From Liopterus haemorrhoidalis (lineage: Eukaryota > Arthropoda > Insecta > Coleoptera > Dytiscidae): DNA of 64,000 nt. The notes beneath the pieces are model-generated. The model was not told the DNA's origin. It made no database searches and saw nothing but the letters and a program-made list of their open reading frames with translations. The DNA lies in assembly GCA_963971575.1 (NCBI GenBank), contig OZ020622.1, forward strand, positions 10,702,279 through 10,766,278. Direction: 5' to 3'. Position 1 is the first letter of the stretch, and the number at the start of each line of letters is the position of its first letter. The translations under genes were made by a program, and so were the position numbers. Positions 32,884 to 43,829 of the stretch are shown here, piece after piece.

Positions 32884-34093
32884 TTCTTTTTAGGGTTTTG
32901 TAGGTATTGTCACGTAGGTAATCCTAGGTCAGGATTAGGACATCTAGATATTGTGACGGTCAGCTGTCTGATTAAAAACTATTTGTCAGCGTCTGAAGTA
33001 TGTGGCCTGATTACGAAATGCATACACTGCATTTTCGTAATGAGGAAATATTTGTCATGACGAATGAATATTGGAACTGGGTTAAACTTTCGTTACAAAA
33101 AGGCTGGATGAAACAGAATATGGAAGCAGTGGTACATAGCCAATTCCGCTGCACGTATTAGTCCACAAAGTGACGACCAAGACACTGATGCCAGATTCTT
33201 GTAACGAGGGTGAAGCCAAGCAAGCAGTCACCATGTGAGTGGAAGAAGACTTTTATTTTTGTAAAATAAATTAATTTGATGCGATTTTTGCCAAAATTGA
33301 GCAAAAAAAAAATTGTTCCACACCCTGTAGCCCAGATGGTTTAAACTAAAAATCTGAAAAAATTTTAATTAATGTACATTGGTACAAACTGGAATAGTAC
33401 AACAGGAATTTTTGATCAGATTATGTTTTCGGAAAATAACGCATTTTATGTGTATTTTGGTTGTTAATGTACAAAAGTTATAGTTATGTAACACACTATA
33501 CTAGAAGGCGTATCCTAGTCTAATAGTTAGCTTGCTCGCTTGCTACGCAGCAAACTAGGGTTCGCTCCCGGGCTGAGGAGACAATTTTATTTTTTGTATT
33601 TTTTTCCATTTTTATTTTGTTTAAATTATTTTGCCAAAATTCTAGTTAAATTTTGGCAAATGTTGTATTTAATTTTTAAGACCGTAAATTTAATTACCAG
33701 TTGGAATTGTTGGAATTATATTTTCATTCTAGGTATCATGTTTACGTAACCAGAGGGACAGAGCATATGACTTAAAACAACTAATGGAAGCCATAGGCGC
33801 AATTTTCAAAATCTTAATGAACCTTGCTATATATATATAAAAAAAATACTGCACATATTTGGACACCTAAATAATGGTATTAGGTATTCGAATTAAAATT
33901 AATAAAAAATATTTTAACATAAAATTTGTTTTTAAAGCTCTTGGATTAACCGCCGATAAATTATTTAAAAAATATCGTGCATTTTGCCGTGATTACTACA
34001 AAGCAAAATTTGTCCTACACACTCAGCATGCCGCCTTCACTTATTATATACCTGCGAAACCCTGCAATGTGTGAAAATTCACATCAATTTTTC
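32884..34093 (+). mobile_element. Family A copy A6 with replaced 5' segment
   Basis: TTCTTTTTAGGGTTTTGTAG opens it, but the GTCT-bearing segment is replaced by about 340 bp starting TATTGTCACGTAGGTAATCC and ending GTGGAAGAAGAC. After that, normal A sequence resumes at TTTATTTTTGTAAAATAAAT and runs to CACATCAATTTTT. The new segment contains a hairpin (ATTACGAAATGCA with TGCATTTTCGTAAT). This is a variant that gained foreign DNA or lost and replaced its 5' half. Confidence 0.72.
33508..33572 (+). other. tRNA-like pol III module in A6
   Basis: Differs from the A5 module by single bases (CTACGCAGC for CTACACAGC, CTAGTC for CTGGTC). A and B boxes are otherwise kept. Confidence 0.7.
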
Positions 34094-34557
34094 AAATTTA
34101 CGAAGGGGAAGATGTCCCATCTTCCGCTGCCTCCCCCAATTTCGAGATTGCGCTTGTAAGTTACTCATTGTTTAATCCATCACTGAATACGAATCTGGAT
34201 ATATTTTGCTCAAACAATTATTGTTACAAACTTGACGACACTATTAAATATACGAAAGTTTTAATTTGTAGACTAATGTTCGTAATAAAAATGATAAATG
34301 GCTATCTTCAAACAGTAAAGTTTCACTTGGCACTTGGTTTATACGTTTCCCATTATGTGTTACAAAAAGCTTAAATCTTTTATCAAAAAAAGTTTTGCTA
34401 TATATCTTCAGAAAAAAATTATTGGAATGCTCGTTCTTTCACGATTATAATGACTTTAAAAATATACCTGAAGTTACCATAAATACTGATCTGAATTTTC
34501 AGTGAAACTCCGAAAAGATGCTTAAAGATACTTTTTAGGCGGCCATATCAAAAACAG
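34094..34557 (+). other. 464-bp spacer, second copy
   Basis: By eye identical to 32420-32883. Confidence 0.6.
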
Positions 34558-35765
34558 TTCTTTTTAGGGTTTTGTAGGTATTGTCACGTAGGTAATCCTA
34601 GGTCAGGATTACGACATCTAGACATTGTGACGGTCAGCTGTCTGATTAAAAACTATTCGTCAGCGTCTGACGTATGTGGCCTGATTACGAATTGCATACG
34701 CTGCATTTTCGTAATGAGGAAATACTTGTCATGACGAATGAATATTGGAACTGGGCTAAACTTTCGTTACAAAAAGGCTGGATGACAGAATATAGAAGCA
34801 GTGGAACATAGCCAACTCCGCTGTACGTATTAGTCCACAAGATGACGACCAAGACACTGACGCCAGATTTTTGTAACGAGGGTGAAGCCAAGCAAGCAGT
34901 CACCATGTGAGTGGAAGAAGACTTTTATTTTTGTAAAATAAATTAATTTGATGCGATTTTTGCCAAAATTGTGCAAAAAAAATTGTCCCACACCCTGTAG
35001 CCCAGATGGTTTAAACTAAAAATCTGAAAAAATTTAAAGTAATGTACATTCATATGAACTGGAATAATACAACAGGAATTTTTGATCAGCTTATGTTTTC
35101 GGAAAATAACGCATTTTTTGTGTTTTTTGGTTGACGATGTCCAAAGGTTATAGTTATGTAACCCACTATACTAGAATGCATATCTTGGTCTAATGGTTAG
35201 CTTGCTCACTTGCTACGCAGCAAACTAAGGTTCGCTCCCGGGCAGAGGAAACAATTTTATTTTTTGTTTTTTTTTCCATTTTTATTTTGTTTAAATTATT
35301 TTGTCAAAATTCTAGTCATATTTTGGTAAATGTTGCATTTAATTTTTAAAAGCGTAAATTCAATAACCAGTTGGAATTGTTGGAATTATATTTTCATTCT
35401 ATGTGTCATGTATACGAAACCAGAGGGGCGGAGCATATGACTGAAAACAACCAGTGGAAGCTATAGGCGCAATTTTCAAAATCTTAATGAACCTTGCTAT
35501 ATATAAAAAAAATACTGCACATATTTAGAAACCTAAATAATGGTATTAGGTATTTGAATTAAAATTAACAAAAAAATATTTTAACATAAAATTTGTTTTT
35601 AAAGCTCTTAGATTAACAGACGATAAATTATTTTAAAAATATTGTTCATTTTGCCGTGATTACTACAAAGCAAAATTTGTCCTACGCACTCAGCATGCCG
35701 CCTTAACTTATTATATACCTGCGAAATCCTGAAATGTGTGAAAATTCGCACTTCACATCTATTTT
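34558..35765 (+). mobile_element. Family A copy A7 with replaced 5' segment
   Basis: It has the same 5' replacement as A6. Its 3' half is more diverged from A5 and A6 than those are from each other, with a tRNA-like module at 35186-35239. It keeps a fuller end: TACCTGCGAAATCCTGAAAT, AAAATTCGCACTTCACATC. It is the outer copy of the duplicated array. Confidence 0.72.
35180..35245 (+). other. tRNA-like pol III module in A7
   Basis: A box TGGTCTAATGGTTAGC (35186-35201); B box GGTTCGCTCCC (35229-35239), 27 nt apart. The A box here is closest of all copies to an arthropod tRNA-Glu/Asp A box. Confidence 0.72.
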
Positions 35766-36660
35766 CTTCTTAAAGTATCCTACTTGACCTCAGAGCATTT
35801 GGCGATTTCCACACTTTCACAGTTGTTGTGCGTGTTGCATGTATAACACAAATTATGGGATCTACAACTTTAGTACGGTTTCCGAACAATTTAATGGGGG
35901 GGGGGGGAAGTTGTGGGGCATTATAAATCTATAGTTGTTCAATGCCTTCCTACGGGGAAAGATTCTTCTATTCAGGATAATTCCACTATACAAAAGGTAT
36001 TGATAAAAATAAATGGAAACGTCCAACGTTTCTACTTTTAGTTTTTATTTTCCGTACATTCGATATCCTTTGTACTTACAAACAGAGCCGCAGTAAGGAA
36101 AACTTGCGCTTGGGGCAGAGCCTTGTTTTGGCGCCCTTTGCAAATAAAATTAAAGTGATGAGCAAAAAAAAGTGCCCTCATCTACCAAAATCCAAGTGAC
36201 CCAGCGCCCTTTTCCTTAGTGCGCCCAGGGCCATCGCCCCTTCCGCCCCCGTATTACTGCGGCTCTGCTTACAAATGTGTCTAAATTTCTTTAAATAGAT
36301 ACAGAAAAAAATTGTAATGAACCTACTTGAAACCAACAAATGCCTTTTTCACTTAATTTTCTTTTATGTTTTATAAAATTTTATATCATGTAATTAGCTA
36401 ATTACTCAATTGGACAATAAAAATTAAATTCATTCCTTTCATCATTCAAATAAAATAAAGTATAAAGCCGTTAATGGGGATTACGTTGAAAAATGTAGAA
36501 TTTTCAAGAAAAACTGAATAAATGAAAAAATTTCTGCCTAATTTTCAGAATTTTGTTAATATTTGTTTAATTATCTTTTTGGCGAAGGACAAAATCCTCA
36601 AAAGGGTTCTACGGGGACGTTAAGAAAAAAGGAAAGTAGGTTTCTTAAAGAAAAAATATA
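35766..36660. other. Unassigned except for one hAT MITE
   Basis: It contains a poly-G run near 35897-35908 and the hAT MITE at 36083-36267. No coding frame. Confidence 0.5.
36083..36267. mobile_element. 185-bp hAT MITE with 8-bp duplication
   Basis: CAGAGCCGCAGTAA and TTACTGCGGCTCTG are perfect inverted ends. CTTACAAA occurs at 36075-36082 and 36268-36275. The interior is GC-rich and non-coding (GCGCCC, CGCCCCTTCCGCCCCC). Confidence 0.95.
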
Positions 36661-36905
36661 TATGTGAAGTGTGAATTTTCACACATTCCAGGGTTTTGTA
36701 GGTATTTAATAATTGCAAAAAGCCAAAAGAATGCTGGATATTTAGGTCAATAATTTTTTTATAATCACATCAAAATCAACAGTTTTTTGGCAATATTTTT
36801 TATTAGTTATTTCAGTACTAAGAGTTTTGATTTAATTTTCTAAACTAAATTTAAATAATTTGTGAAAACTTTTAGGTATTTTTTCTGTATTTGCTTCGTA
36901 TCTAC
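36660..36905 (+). mobile_element. Family D element, uninterrupted copy
   Basis: ATGTGAAGTGTGAATTTTCA, then CCAGGGTTTTGTAGGTATTT, AGAATGCTGGATATTTAGG, TTATAATCACATCAAAATCA and a TTTTTCTGTATTTGCTTCG tail. It lacks the GTCT array and tRNA-like module of family A but shares its palindromic end. Serves as the empty-site reference for the copy at 9095. Confidence 0.6.
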
Positions 36906-36944
36906 AAATCCGTTCAAAGGTTAGAATGCAGTGAGGGACGGAGC

Positions 36945-37222
36945 AAGGGTCTTTGGCGCCCCTAGGCAGGGCGTAACTAGCTTTTTTCGATCCTTGCGTA
37001 AGAATTTCAAAATTTCAAGTGAAGAACTAAAAAAAGGTCCTCACTTCTAAATTTCGAGTGAAGACCTAAAAAAGGTCCTCCCTTCTAAAATTACATTTCA
37101 CTAAATTACTTTTACATTCATTTGGCATTTAGCGTCCTTTTGAGTCTCACGTTAACGCCCCCCTCGCAGCGGCGCCCGCATGCACCACGTGCCTTGCATG
37201 CCTGCTTCTGCCGGCCCTGAAT
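36945..37222. mobile_element. hAT-like element with internal minisatellite
   Basis: AGGGACGGAGCAAGGGTC at the left and CTGCTTCTGCCGGCCCTG at the right resemble weak hAT ends. The interior contains repeats of about 40 bp with AAAAAAGGTCCTC and the TCACTTCTAAATTTC motif, shared inverted with the element at 39643. No clean 8-bp duplication was found. Confidence 0.5.
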
Positions 37223-37610
37223 GCAGTATTGCTCTTATGGGAAATGGGAGCGGTGTTGCCAAATACAAAGTATCAAATATGCCAATGAACCCAAAATATT
37301 ATGCGTTGGTTAGGTAAATTCAGGTAATAGAGAACAAAAATGAATATCAATTTGTAGAATACTACATCTTCACAGAATAGCGCATTTTACAGCTGGCAAC
37401 ATCGCCAAGAAAAGAAAAGATAGCGTTATTGGGAGAACCGATTAGAGAGTATGAAAAAGAACTACTCCATTTGTTCTGTACTGCGTTCTTACTTTTGAAC
37501 GGACTATAAATCTTAACTATTAAATAAATATGAAAAATATTAACAAATGTATATATATATATTTTTTTCTTTTTTTCTTTTTGCAAATAGTACCAAATAT
37601 TTTTTTTTTT
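37223..37610. other. Unassigned stretch
   Basis: Non-coding; a T-rich tract with TTTTTTTCTTTTTTTCTTTT at about 37560-37580 recurs near 38170. Confidence 0.45.
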
Positions 37611-37611
37611 T

Positions 37612-37821
37612 TTTAAAGAAACAAAATATCTTTAAAATAAACTGTTATAACTAGTTATTATATGATTTTTTTTTTCAAACAAAAATAAGCAAAATAAACT
37701 ATTAAACTCTTGTTATTTATAAAACATTTAATTGAAAAATTAAAATTTAAGTTATTTCATGTTATTTCATATAATAACTAGTTATAACAGTTTATTTTAG
37801 AGATATTTTGTTTCTTTTTTT
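37612..37821. repeat. ~210-bp inverted repeat, ~50-bp arms
   Basis: AAAGAAACAAAATATCTTTA through CTGTTATAACTAGTTAT at 37616-37665 is repeated inverted at about 37770-37821. Probably a MITE; no target duplication assigned. Confidence 0.8.
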
Positions 37822-38246
37822 ATTGTTTTCAAAGTTTGCTACGTTCAACTTTGTAAAACTTGTTGATTATTATTTTGTAAATAAATGGTCGCCATTTTGA
37901 AATGGTTAACATAAAAATATGATTTTTTGGTGTCATTGTAAAGCTAATTTAATGTACTTTTAGGAAAAAAATATAAAATTATCGATTCTCTATGCTAGAT
38001 CAAAAGTTGACATCATTTCCGGTGAAACCGGAAGTGCCTCAGAATTCTTATAGTAACCTTTAGATGGGCCTTTTTGTCTAGTTTAACTTTTGTTCTGAAG
38101 ATTTTTTGTATCTTTACAAATAAAGGAGATTTTTGGGGTGCCCCGTTTCAAACAAACATTCTGTATATATTTTTTTCTTTTTTTCTTTTTGTAAATAGTA
38201 CCAAATATTTATTTTTGTTTTTTTTTTAGTTTTGTTTTTTTTTTTG

Positions 38247-38247
<1 letters not shown>

Positions 38248-38304
<57 letters not shown>
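38248..38304. repeat. (AT)n microsatellite
   Basis: Uninterrupted AT/TA dinucleotide run of about 56 bp, following a T-rich tract. Confidence 0.95.
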
Positions 38305-38306
<2 letters not shown>

Positions 38307-38475
38307 AAAAGTTAATTATGGGTTACTTATGTAAGAACTGTACTCCATTCAAAGCCGCAAGGCAGGAATAAAGACTATAGCTAACTATCTATTAAGAAAT
38401 GGCTTAATTTTTTTCAATTTCAGAAACGTATTCCTCACTATTAACAGTAATGTGGAAATTAAATACTACGAAGGC

Positions 38476-38562
38476 ATGTTATTAGTCTAGTGGTTTAGAA
38501 CGAGAACGCGAAATTCTTAGGTTGACGGGTTTGATTCCCGGTAAGGCAGTATTTTGGTATTT
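38476..38562 (+). other. tRNA-like SINE head
   Basis: TAGTCTAGTGGTTTAG (38483-38498) is an A box and GGGTTTGATTCCC (38527-38539) a strong B box. There is no matching acceptor stem and no family A flank, so this is either a SINE or an isolated module of the same lineage. Confidence 0.6.
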
Positions 38563-39540
38563 AATTTCTATATTATATATGTATCATCGCTTTGCGTTCC
38601 AGAAATTCTGAGTAACTTATGTATTTATACTATTAATAATGTGCTATTTGTTTTATAAGTATTTCACTACTGATTTATTTCTCTCCGATACTTTGAAAAC
38701 AAAAAACTAAAATAATTCATACAATAGATTGAATCATGACGTATATCAGCAGGCGAAGTATTAATCGCGATAATTTGTCAAAAAAATTTGTTACATTTTT
38801 CTCTGTCTACATTGTTTTAGAGAGAATTATTTTTGTGGAACTGCCGAAATTTCCATGTACAATAAAATTTAATGAACACATTTATAAAAGAAATGAGAAA
38901 ACTTATATAAACAGCACAGAAGCAATACAAATATATATTGTGAGCTTGGTAATTCACACACGTGCTACAAGATGGCACGACGCAATTGAATTTGAAAATT
39001 GAAAAAATTTCAAAGTTTCAACAAACACATACGTGGCGGGAAACAATTTTTTATAACAAGAACACCGTAACCCACTTGCCAGTTATGTGCTGCGGGTGAC
39101 ATAATGAATCAGGCGTATCGGGAAACACGTTTTGTATATCAGTTGTTCTTAACTGGGGGTCCGCAAAAAATAGAACTTTTTAATTTTTTTCTATTTTTGA
39201 CATTTTTATGTCACCAAAGGTACGTAATAAAATAAAAGTCGAACATTTCTGAACATGGGTATATGCTGTTCACTTTTGTAAGGACACACCAGATCTGGTT
39301 ATTTTGGTTTCTTTTATAGTGTATTACTGACTTTAAATGTCAATTAAAAATATTCCCTATACTGTAAAACTTTGTTGGTTATAATCATTATAATTAAGAT
39401 ACAGTGAATTTATTTTATCCTGCAACATTGAAAATATTATTATGCATGGTTTCCCTAATAACGACAAATTATTTTGACAGCAATGTTTTTTTTTTAAATT
39501 TTAATAACTTTTGCTGCTTTGGTAATTAGCCAGGACAATT
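38563..39540. other. Unassigned; one hAT-end-like motif
   Basis: CAGTTGTTCTTAACTGGGGG near 39139 resembles an hAT terminus without a partner. The 88-codon frame at 38736-39002 has no recognised motif and ordinary AT-rich composition. Confidence 0.4.
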
Positions 39541-39559
39541 CTTATTTGTGAAAAATTCT

Positions 39560-39630
39560 ATGCCTGAACGGGATTCGGACCCAAGACCTTAGCAACGCAG
39601 ACCAGATGTATTACCACTACTCGCTCGCAG
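39560..39630 (-). other. tRNA-like SINE head (minus strand)
   Basis: Minus strand: CGAGTAGTGGTAATACATC (39623-39605) as A box and GGGTCCGAATCCC (39582-39570) as B box. It lies directly beside an hAT MITE and outside family A. Confidence 0.6.
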
Positions 39631-39642
39631 ATCTATTGTCTC

Positions 39643-39928
39643 CACTGGCGCACACAGGGGGGGGGGGGGGGGTCCAAGGGGTCCAGAACCCCCCCGTATC
39701 GTGAGAAGTGAGGACCTTTTTTTTAGCTCTTCACTTAAAATTTAGAAGGGAGGACCTTTTTTTGCCCTTCATTTGAAATTTAGAAGTAAGGACGTTTTTT
39801 TTTTAGGTCTTCACTTGAAATTGAAATATTGCCCTGTGTTTATAGCAAGTTTTAAATATATTATATTTCTTTATAAAAATTATGTCTATAATTGGACCCT
39901 CCAAGCCAAAAATATGTGTGCGCCACTG
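39643..39928. mobile_element. hAT-like MITE with GC-rich end and minisatellite
   Basis: CACTGGCGCACACA at the left and TGTGTGCGCCACTG at the right are inverted, one mismatch. A poly-G run follows the left end. The interior has three units of about 40 bp with GAGGACCTTTTTTT and CTTCACTTGAAATTTAGAAG. The flanks share only part of an 8-mer (ATTGTCTC, TAAATCTC). Confidence 0.75.
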
Positions 39929-40115
39929 TAAATCTCCTATGTTGAAAATTAAAAGAATTGCAATTTTACATTGCTGTCAGATTTCAATTACCATAGTAAC
40001 GATAATTCCTATATTGCAGGATTCATACCTATATTCACTGTATCATTTTTCATTATGACATATGTCAAATGGATCGACATTTTATGAAAGTGAAATTTTT
40101 TACCATTTTTTAATA

Positions 40116-40523
40116 CAGTCTGTTCCAAACGGTTAAGCGGAACTAGATTTTGCAATCTAGTTACTTTCATCGTTTAAATCGTGCCTTTCGGCCGTTTTGT
40201 TTAAGCTTTGTAAATCATACTTACAATAAACATTTTTTGGTTAAGGTTAATATCATTTTAAAATGTCATTTTCTTTATATTTTGATTTTTTGTGTCATTC
40301 TTAATACAAATTTCCCATTTATTAATTTTTTTGTCATTAAAATATCTAAAAAAAAACATTTAATTTTGACATATGTCATTCGTTTCCATGGTTTCATTGT
40401 TGGAATTTTAAATTTTGACATCCCAACGTGAAAAATGAAATAACCCAAGCAAGGTCCCTTCTCGTGACAACCTAAAAGAACTAAATCCCCATTTAGTTCC
40501 GCTTAACCGTCTGGAACAGACTG
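40116..40523. mobile_element. TA-flanked MITE, family E copy 1
   Basis: CAGTCTGTTCCAAACGGTTA at the left and its inverted copy at the right end (one mismatch), each next to TA (40114-40115, 40524-40525). The inverted similarity extends into GCGGAACTA. 408 bp, non-coding; Tc1/mariner-type by TA target. A second copy lies at 44288 in opposite orientation. Confidence 0.92.
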
Positions 40524-40610
40524 TACCAACATGACATACAATTTCAAAGGTTCAAACTATTGAAATCAAAATTTCCTCTTAGTTTGTTTTTACTAAAGTG
40601 AACAGCATAT

Positions 40611-40793
40611 AAAGTCTATTTCTTTGGTTTAGGTGGAACTAGATTTTCAATCATAGTTTCTTTTACTGGTTGATTGAAGTTTTTGATCATTTTGTTCAGG
40701 AAAAGCCAACTTCAATATATAAAAAAATAACTAATGACAACTTACAAAAATGAAATTTCCGGTTAGTTCCACCTAAACGTTTGGAATAGACTG
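40611..40793. mobile_element. Short family E-like MITE
   Basis: GTTTAGGTGGAACTAGAT at the left and TAGTTCCACCTAAACG at the right are inverted. The right end reads CGTTTGGAATAGACTG before TA. Ends are diverged from copy 1 (GGTGGAACTA for GCGGAACTA). About 183 bp. Confidence 0.78.
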
Positions 40794-40799
40794 TACAGG

Positions 40800-42070
40800 C
40801 TATTTCAAACGCAAAAAGACAAAAAAAAAAAAACAGATATAACCTCAAACTTTATTAATATAGAAGATAACAAAAGATTTAAAATTTTTATTTATACATA
40901 AACTTTTGAACTGTATATCAACCCATTCATTTTATCAGAGAATTTCAACTTTTTGTTTCATAGTGAACACCGGAAGGGCTTTGCTTTATTTGAACAGCAA
41001 CAGGATTTAACATGAAGTTTGTACAGCGTCAAATAGCGACGCATTTGAAATTGCATAAAACCTTTTCTAGATATGCTTTTAACGTTAAAGGGTTAACATT
41101 ACTCGAACCACCACACCCGACATAAATGGGATATTTCAGATTAACGCTTTGTTTTAGATTTCAATAAATATAACTCGAACTAATGTGTTTTAATTAAACA
41201 TAAATTATTAATATGTTGTGGAAATTTTCATAAACTAATTTAGAACGACATTTGAAGACGGTTACTTATATTTAATCAGGCACTAAAAACGGAACTAAAA
41301 TGAAACAATGATATAACCTCATTTTTTTTAGGTATGTCTTTGTCCTGTGACGCCATTTCAACATGGTTTTGTTAGATATAAATTGACCACAACAGCCATT
41401 TTTTCATTTCTCAGTTCCACACACATAAACAGTCCTTTGTCCAGTTGATGTGCCTTTGCCGTTATCATCTGTTTGCATCTGTTTTCCATCTAAAAAGTTC
41501 TTCAATTTTGTAAAAAGCTCTTCAAGAGGTGATAGTCGAAAGTTGCCAGGTCCGGCTTACAGACAGGTTGACTAGATTTCAGTTTAGGTAAATCCTGAGA
41601 CTGAAAAAAAATAATAGAGGAAATACAGTATATTTTATTCAATTTTGCTTTTATTTCCTAAAACATTAACAACGTCCATCGATTGTCAACCGTCACCCGC
41701 TACTGTCTGACTCGCACTACCGACTGACAGTAGATAGTCCGAGTGCAGCAGTTGGCGACACAGAACAGTCAGACAGTCGGTGAATGCATCTATATATCCA
41801 GCTAATCGGCTTTAACCGCTGGCGTAATCGGCAATAGAAAAAGTTAGATATTGAGAACTGACACGCTCGAATACGCAGTCTGGTGGTCAAATATTGTACT
41901 GGGCGTTCTAGTACTGTTTGAACTTATTACATATGTTCTAGCGTTGAATTTTTGTTAGAATATCGATAGAAGTTGCGAAAAACTATAAAAGTAGAACAAA
42001 TTATAGTGTTTTTGGCTGTCATTCAAGACAGGATAAAGATAGACATCTTAGTTTTGTTTTTTTTTCTTAA
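40800..42070. other. Unassigned stretch
   Basis: GC-balanced segments at 41340-41600 and 41690-41800 hint at old element sequence. No assignment on either strand is firm. Confidence 0.45.
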
Positions 42071-42075
42071 GAAAA

Positions 42076-42989
42076 ATGGAAAGAAAGTTAATATTAATTC
42101 GGCAACAGTACATTCAGATAGAAGATGAAAAATCTGAAATATTAATAAATGATGTTGGTGTGCCACAAGGATCTGGAATTTGGCCTCTACTATTCTTGAT
42201 TTACATAAACGACTTTCCATCCTTTTGTTCCACAAACTCAATTCTATATGCGGATGATACAACCATCAATATCAAGATCAATAAAAGCTCCTCCCTTGAC
42301 TCTTTATTACTAGACAATGACAAAATTATCAGTGATTCCGAAATATGGTTTACAAGCAATAAGCTAATATTAAACCCCAACAAAACTAAAAAAATGCTGA
42401 TGTCCACTAAAAAACACGATGTTGACAATTCGCCGGCGGTAAAATTTTTGGGTATCTATGTGGATCCTGTTTTGCAATGGAGCCAACATATCAATCAGTT
42501 TTGTGTTCAACTCCGAAAAACCACATATTTATTTAGACACCTCTATAACTCAGTCTCGGTAGATGTAACCTTACTAGCATACTTCGGACTCTTGCAATCT
42601 GCAATGATCTACGGGATTCTAGTTTCGGGCCACTCAGCCCAAGTTAAAAGAGTATTCAGCTTACAGCGAAAAGTTGTACGAATTATAATGGGTGTTTCAT
42701 ATAGAGAAGATTGCCGAGAAATATTCGCTAAATTAAAAATAATTACTTATCCGGCTCTTTACATCTTTCACTCTGCACTCTTTGTTCATAAGAATCAATC
42801 CAAGTTTACCACTCATGATCAACTACACAAATACAACACTAGAAATAAGAACAATATATGTCCGGAATTTCTGAGACTTAACAGGACACGAAACAGTATA
42901 AACTTATGCAATTAACACTCTACCGGAGGAGTTTAGGTTGTTTCCATTTGCAAAATTGAAAAATGTACTCAAGAAGATTCTAACATCAT

Positions 42990-42990
<1 letters not shown>
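42076..42990 (+). pseudogene. CR1/Daphne-like LINE reverse transcriptase, 5'-truncated
   Basis: A long frame encodes the palm and thumb of a non-LTR polymerase: GVPQGSGIWPLLFLIYIND, LYADDTT with the catalytic aspartates, WFTSNKLILNPNKTK and VKFLGIYVDPVLQWSQHI, then YLFRHLY, SLQRKVVRIIMGV and YNTRNKNN. It stops at 42913; a shifted frame continues LPEEFRLFPFAKLKNVLKKI to about 42990. Only one frameshift is evident, so it is relatively young. The endonuclease and the start of the polymerase are missing. The (AT)n at 42995 may be the 3' tail. Confidence 0.88.

Positions 42991-42994
<4 letters not shown>

Positions 42995-43050
<56 letters not shown>
42995..43050. repeat. (AT)n microsatellite
   Basis: Perfect dinucleotide run of about 56 bp just after the LINE fragment; likely grown from its 3' tail. 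Confidence 0.95.
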
Positions 43051-43053
<3 letters not shown>

Positions 43054-43137
43054 GAATTTTTTGCCCTAAATTTTCAGACATTGAAGAATAACTCATATTT
43101 TTTCTGAAACTACTTTGCAGCTTATTTTTAAAACTAA

Positions 43138-43295
43138 ACATGACACACACACATACGGACGGCACTTCGAAAATATGTTTTTTGGATTCCCTGGACCATG
43201 AAACGTGGTCATCAGTCAAAATCTCGACATCGAAAATTTTCGCGAATACAATACTTGCCCCTTATACCTATATTAAGGTCGAGCAAGTAAAAATG
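43138..43295 (-). mobile_element. Family B/C HINE-like fragment
   Basis: It matches 8930-9086: a CACACACA run, ACGGCACTTCGAAAAT, CCATGAAACGTGGTCATCAG, AATCTCGACATCGAAAATTT and GAGCAAGTAAAAATGA. Only the terminal 150 bp is present. Confidence 0.75.
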
Positions 43296-43720
43296 ACTCT
43301 CCCTTTATATTATTGACTGGATCATTTGCTGTATATCTTTAGTTCATTTGTTATTTGTTTATTTTAATTAATAAAACAAACAATTTATAATTAAAAAAAG
43401 TGTGCTAAATTCATGTTTATAAAAGAAAAAATAAAACACACCTTGTTTACTTATTTATAATGTAGAAACATTAAGCACTATTAAATTATCATACAACATT
43501 TATTTTTGTTTCCCCCTTGGTACAAAGTAAGCAGAAAAATTCACATCAGGAACTGACGTAAATATTTATAAGATTTGGATCTGTTACATAAAAGTGTTTT
43601 AAATTTACATTTCCCTAACATTGTGAGACTTTTATTTAACACCCTAACAAAAAGACACCACTTGGGGAAATGTTAGGGAAAAGAATAATAGGGATCGATT
43701 GTCATTAGACAGTTATTTAG
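43296..43720. other. Unassigned stretch
   Basis: AT-rich; nothing supported. CAGTGGTTCTTAACCTTTT near 43723 resembles an hAT end without partner. Confidence 0.45.
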
Positions 43721-43829
43721 AACAGTGGTTCTTAACCTTTTAAATGCGTGGCCCAACGAAATATCCTAAATATTTTTGCGGCAACTTAGTCTTTACTTTC
43801 TTACTTAATCCTGAAGCCTTTCTACCTTG

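Larger units (their letters stand above)
31700..35050 (+). repeat. 1,674-bp tandem duplication
   Basis: Sequence from about 31,700 to 33,385 repeats head-to-tail from about 33,385 to 35,050. The offset is exactly 1,674 between TTCGAGATTGCG at 32467 and 34141. The 464-bp spacer (32420-32883 and 34094-34557) appears identical. The next block of about 340 bp (32907-33250 and 34581-34923) differs at roughly 5 percent of positions. Breakpoints lie in homologous family A sequence, which suggests unequal crossing-over between A elements. Confidence 0.88.

Noticed and set aside
38736..39002. 88-codon plus-strand frame as a small host gene
   Set aside because: AT-rich composition typical of its surroundings, no domain, no splice sites; a chance frame is as likely.
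41340..41600. Possible mariner C terminus on the minus strand (KPDLATFDYHL-like)
   Set aside because: A single short match with no flanking mariner motifs, terminal repeat or TA; too weak to call.
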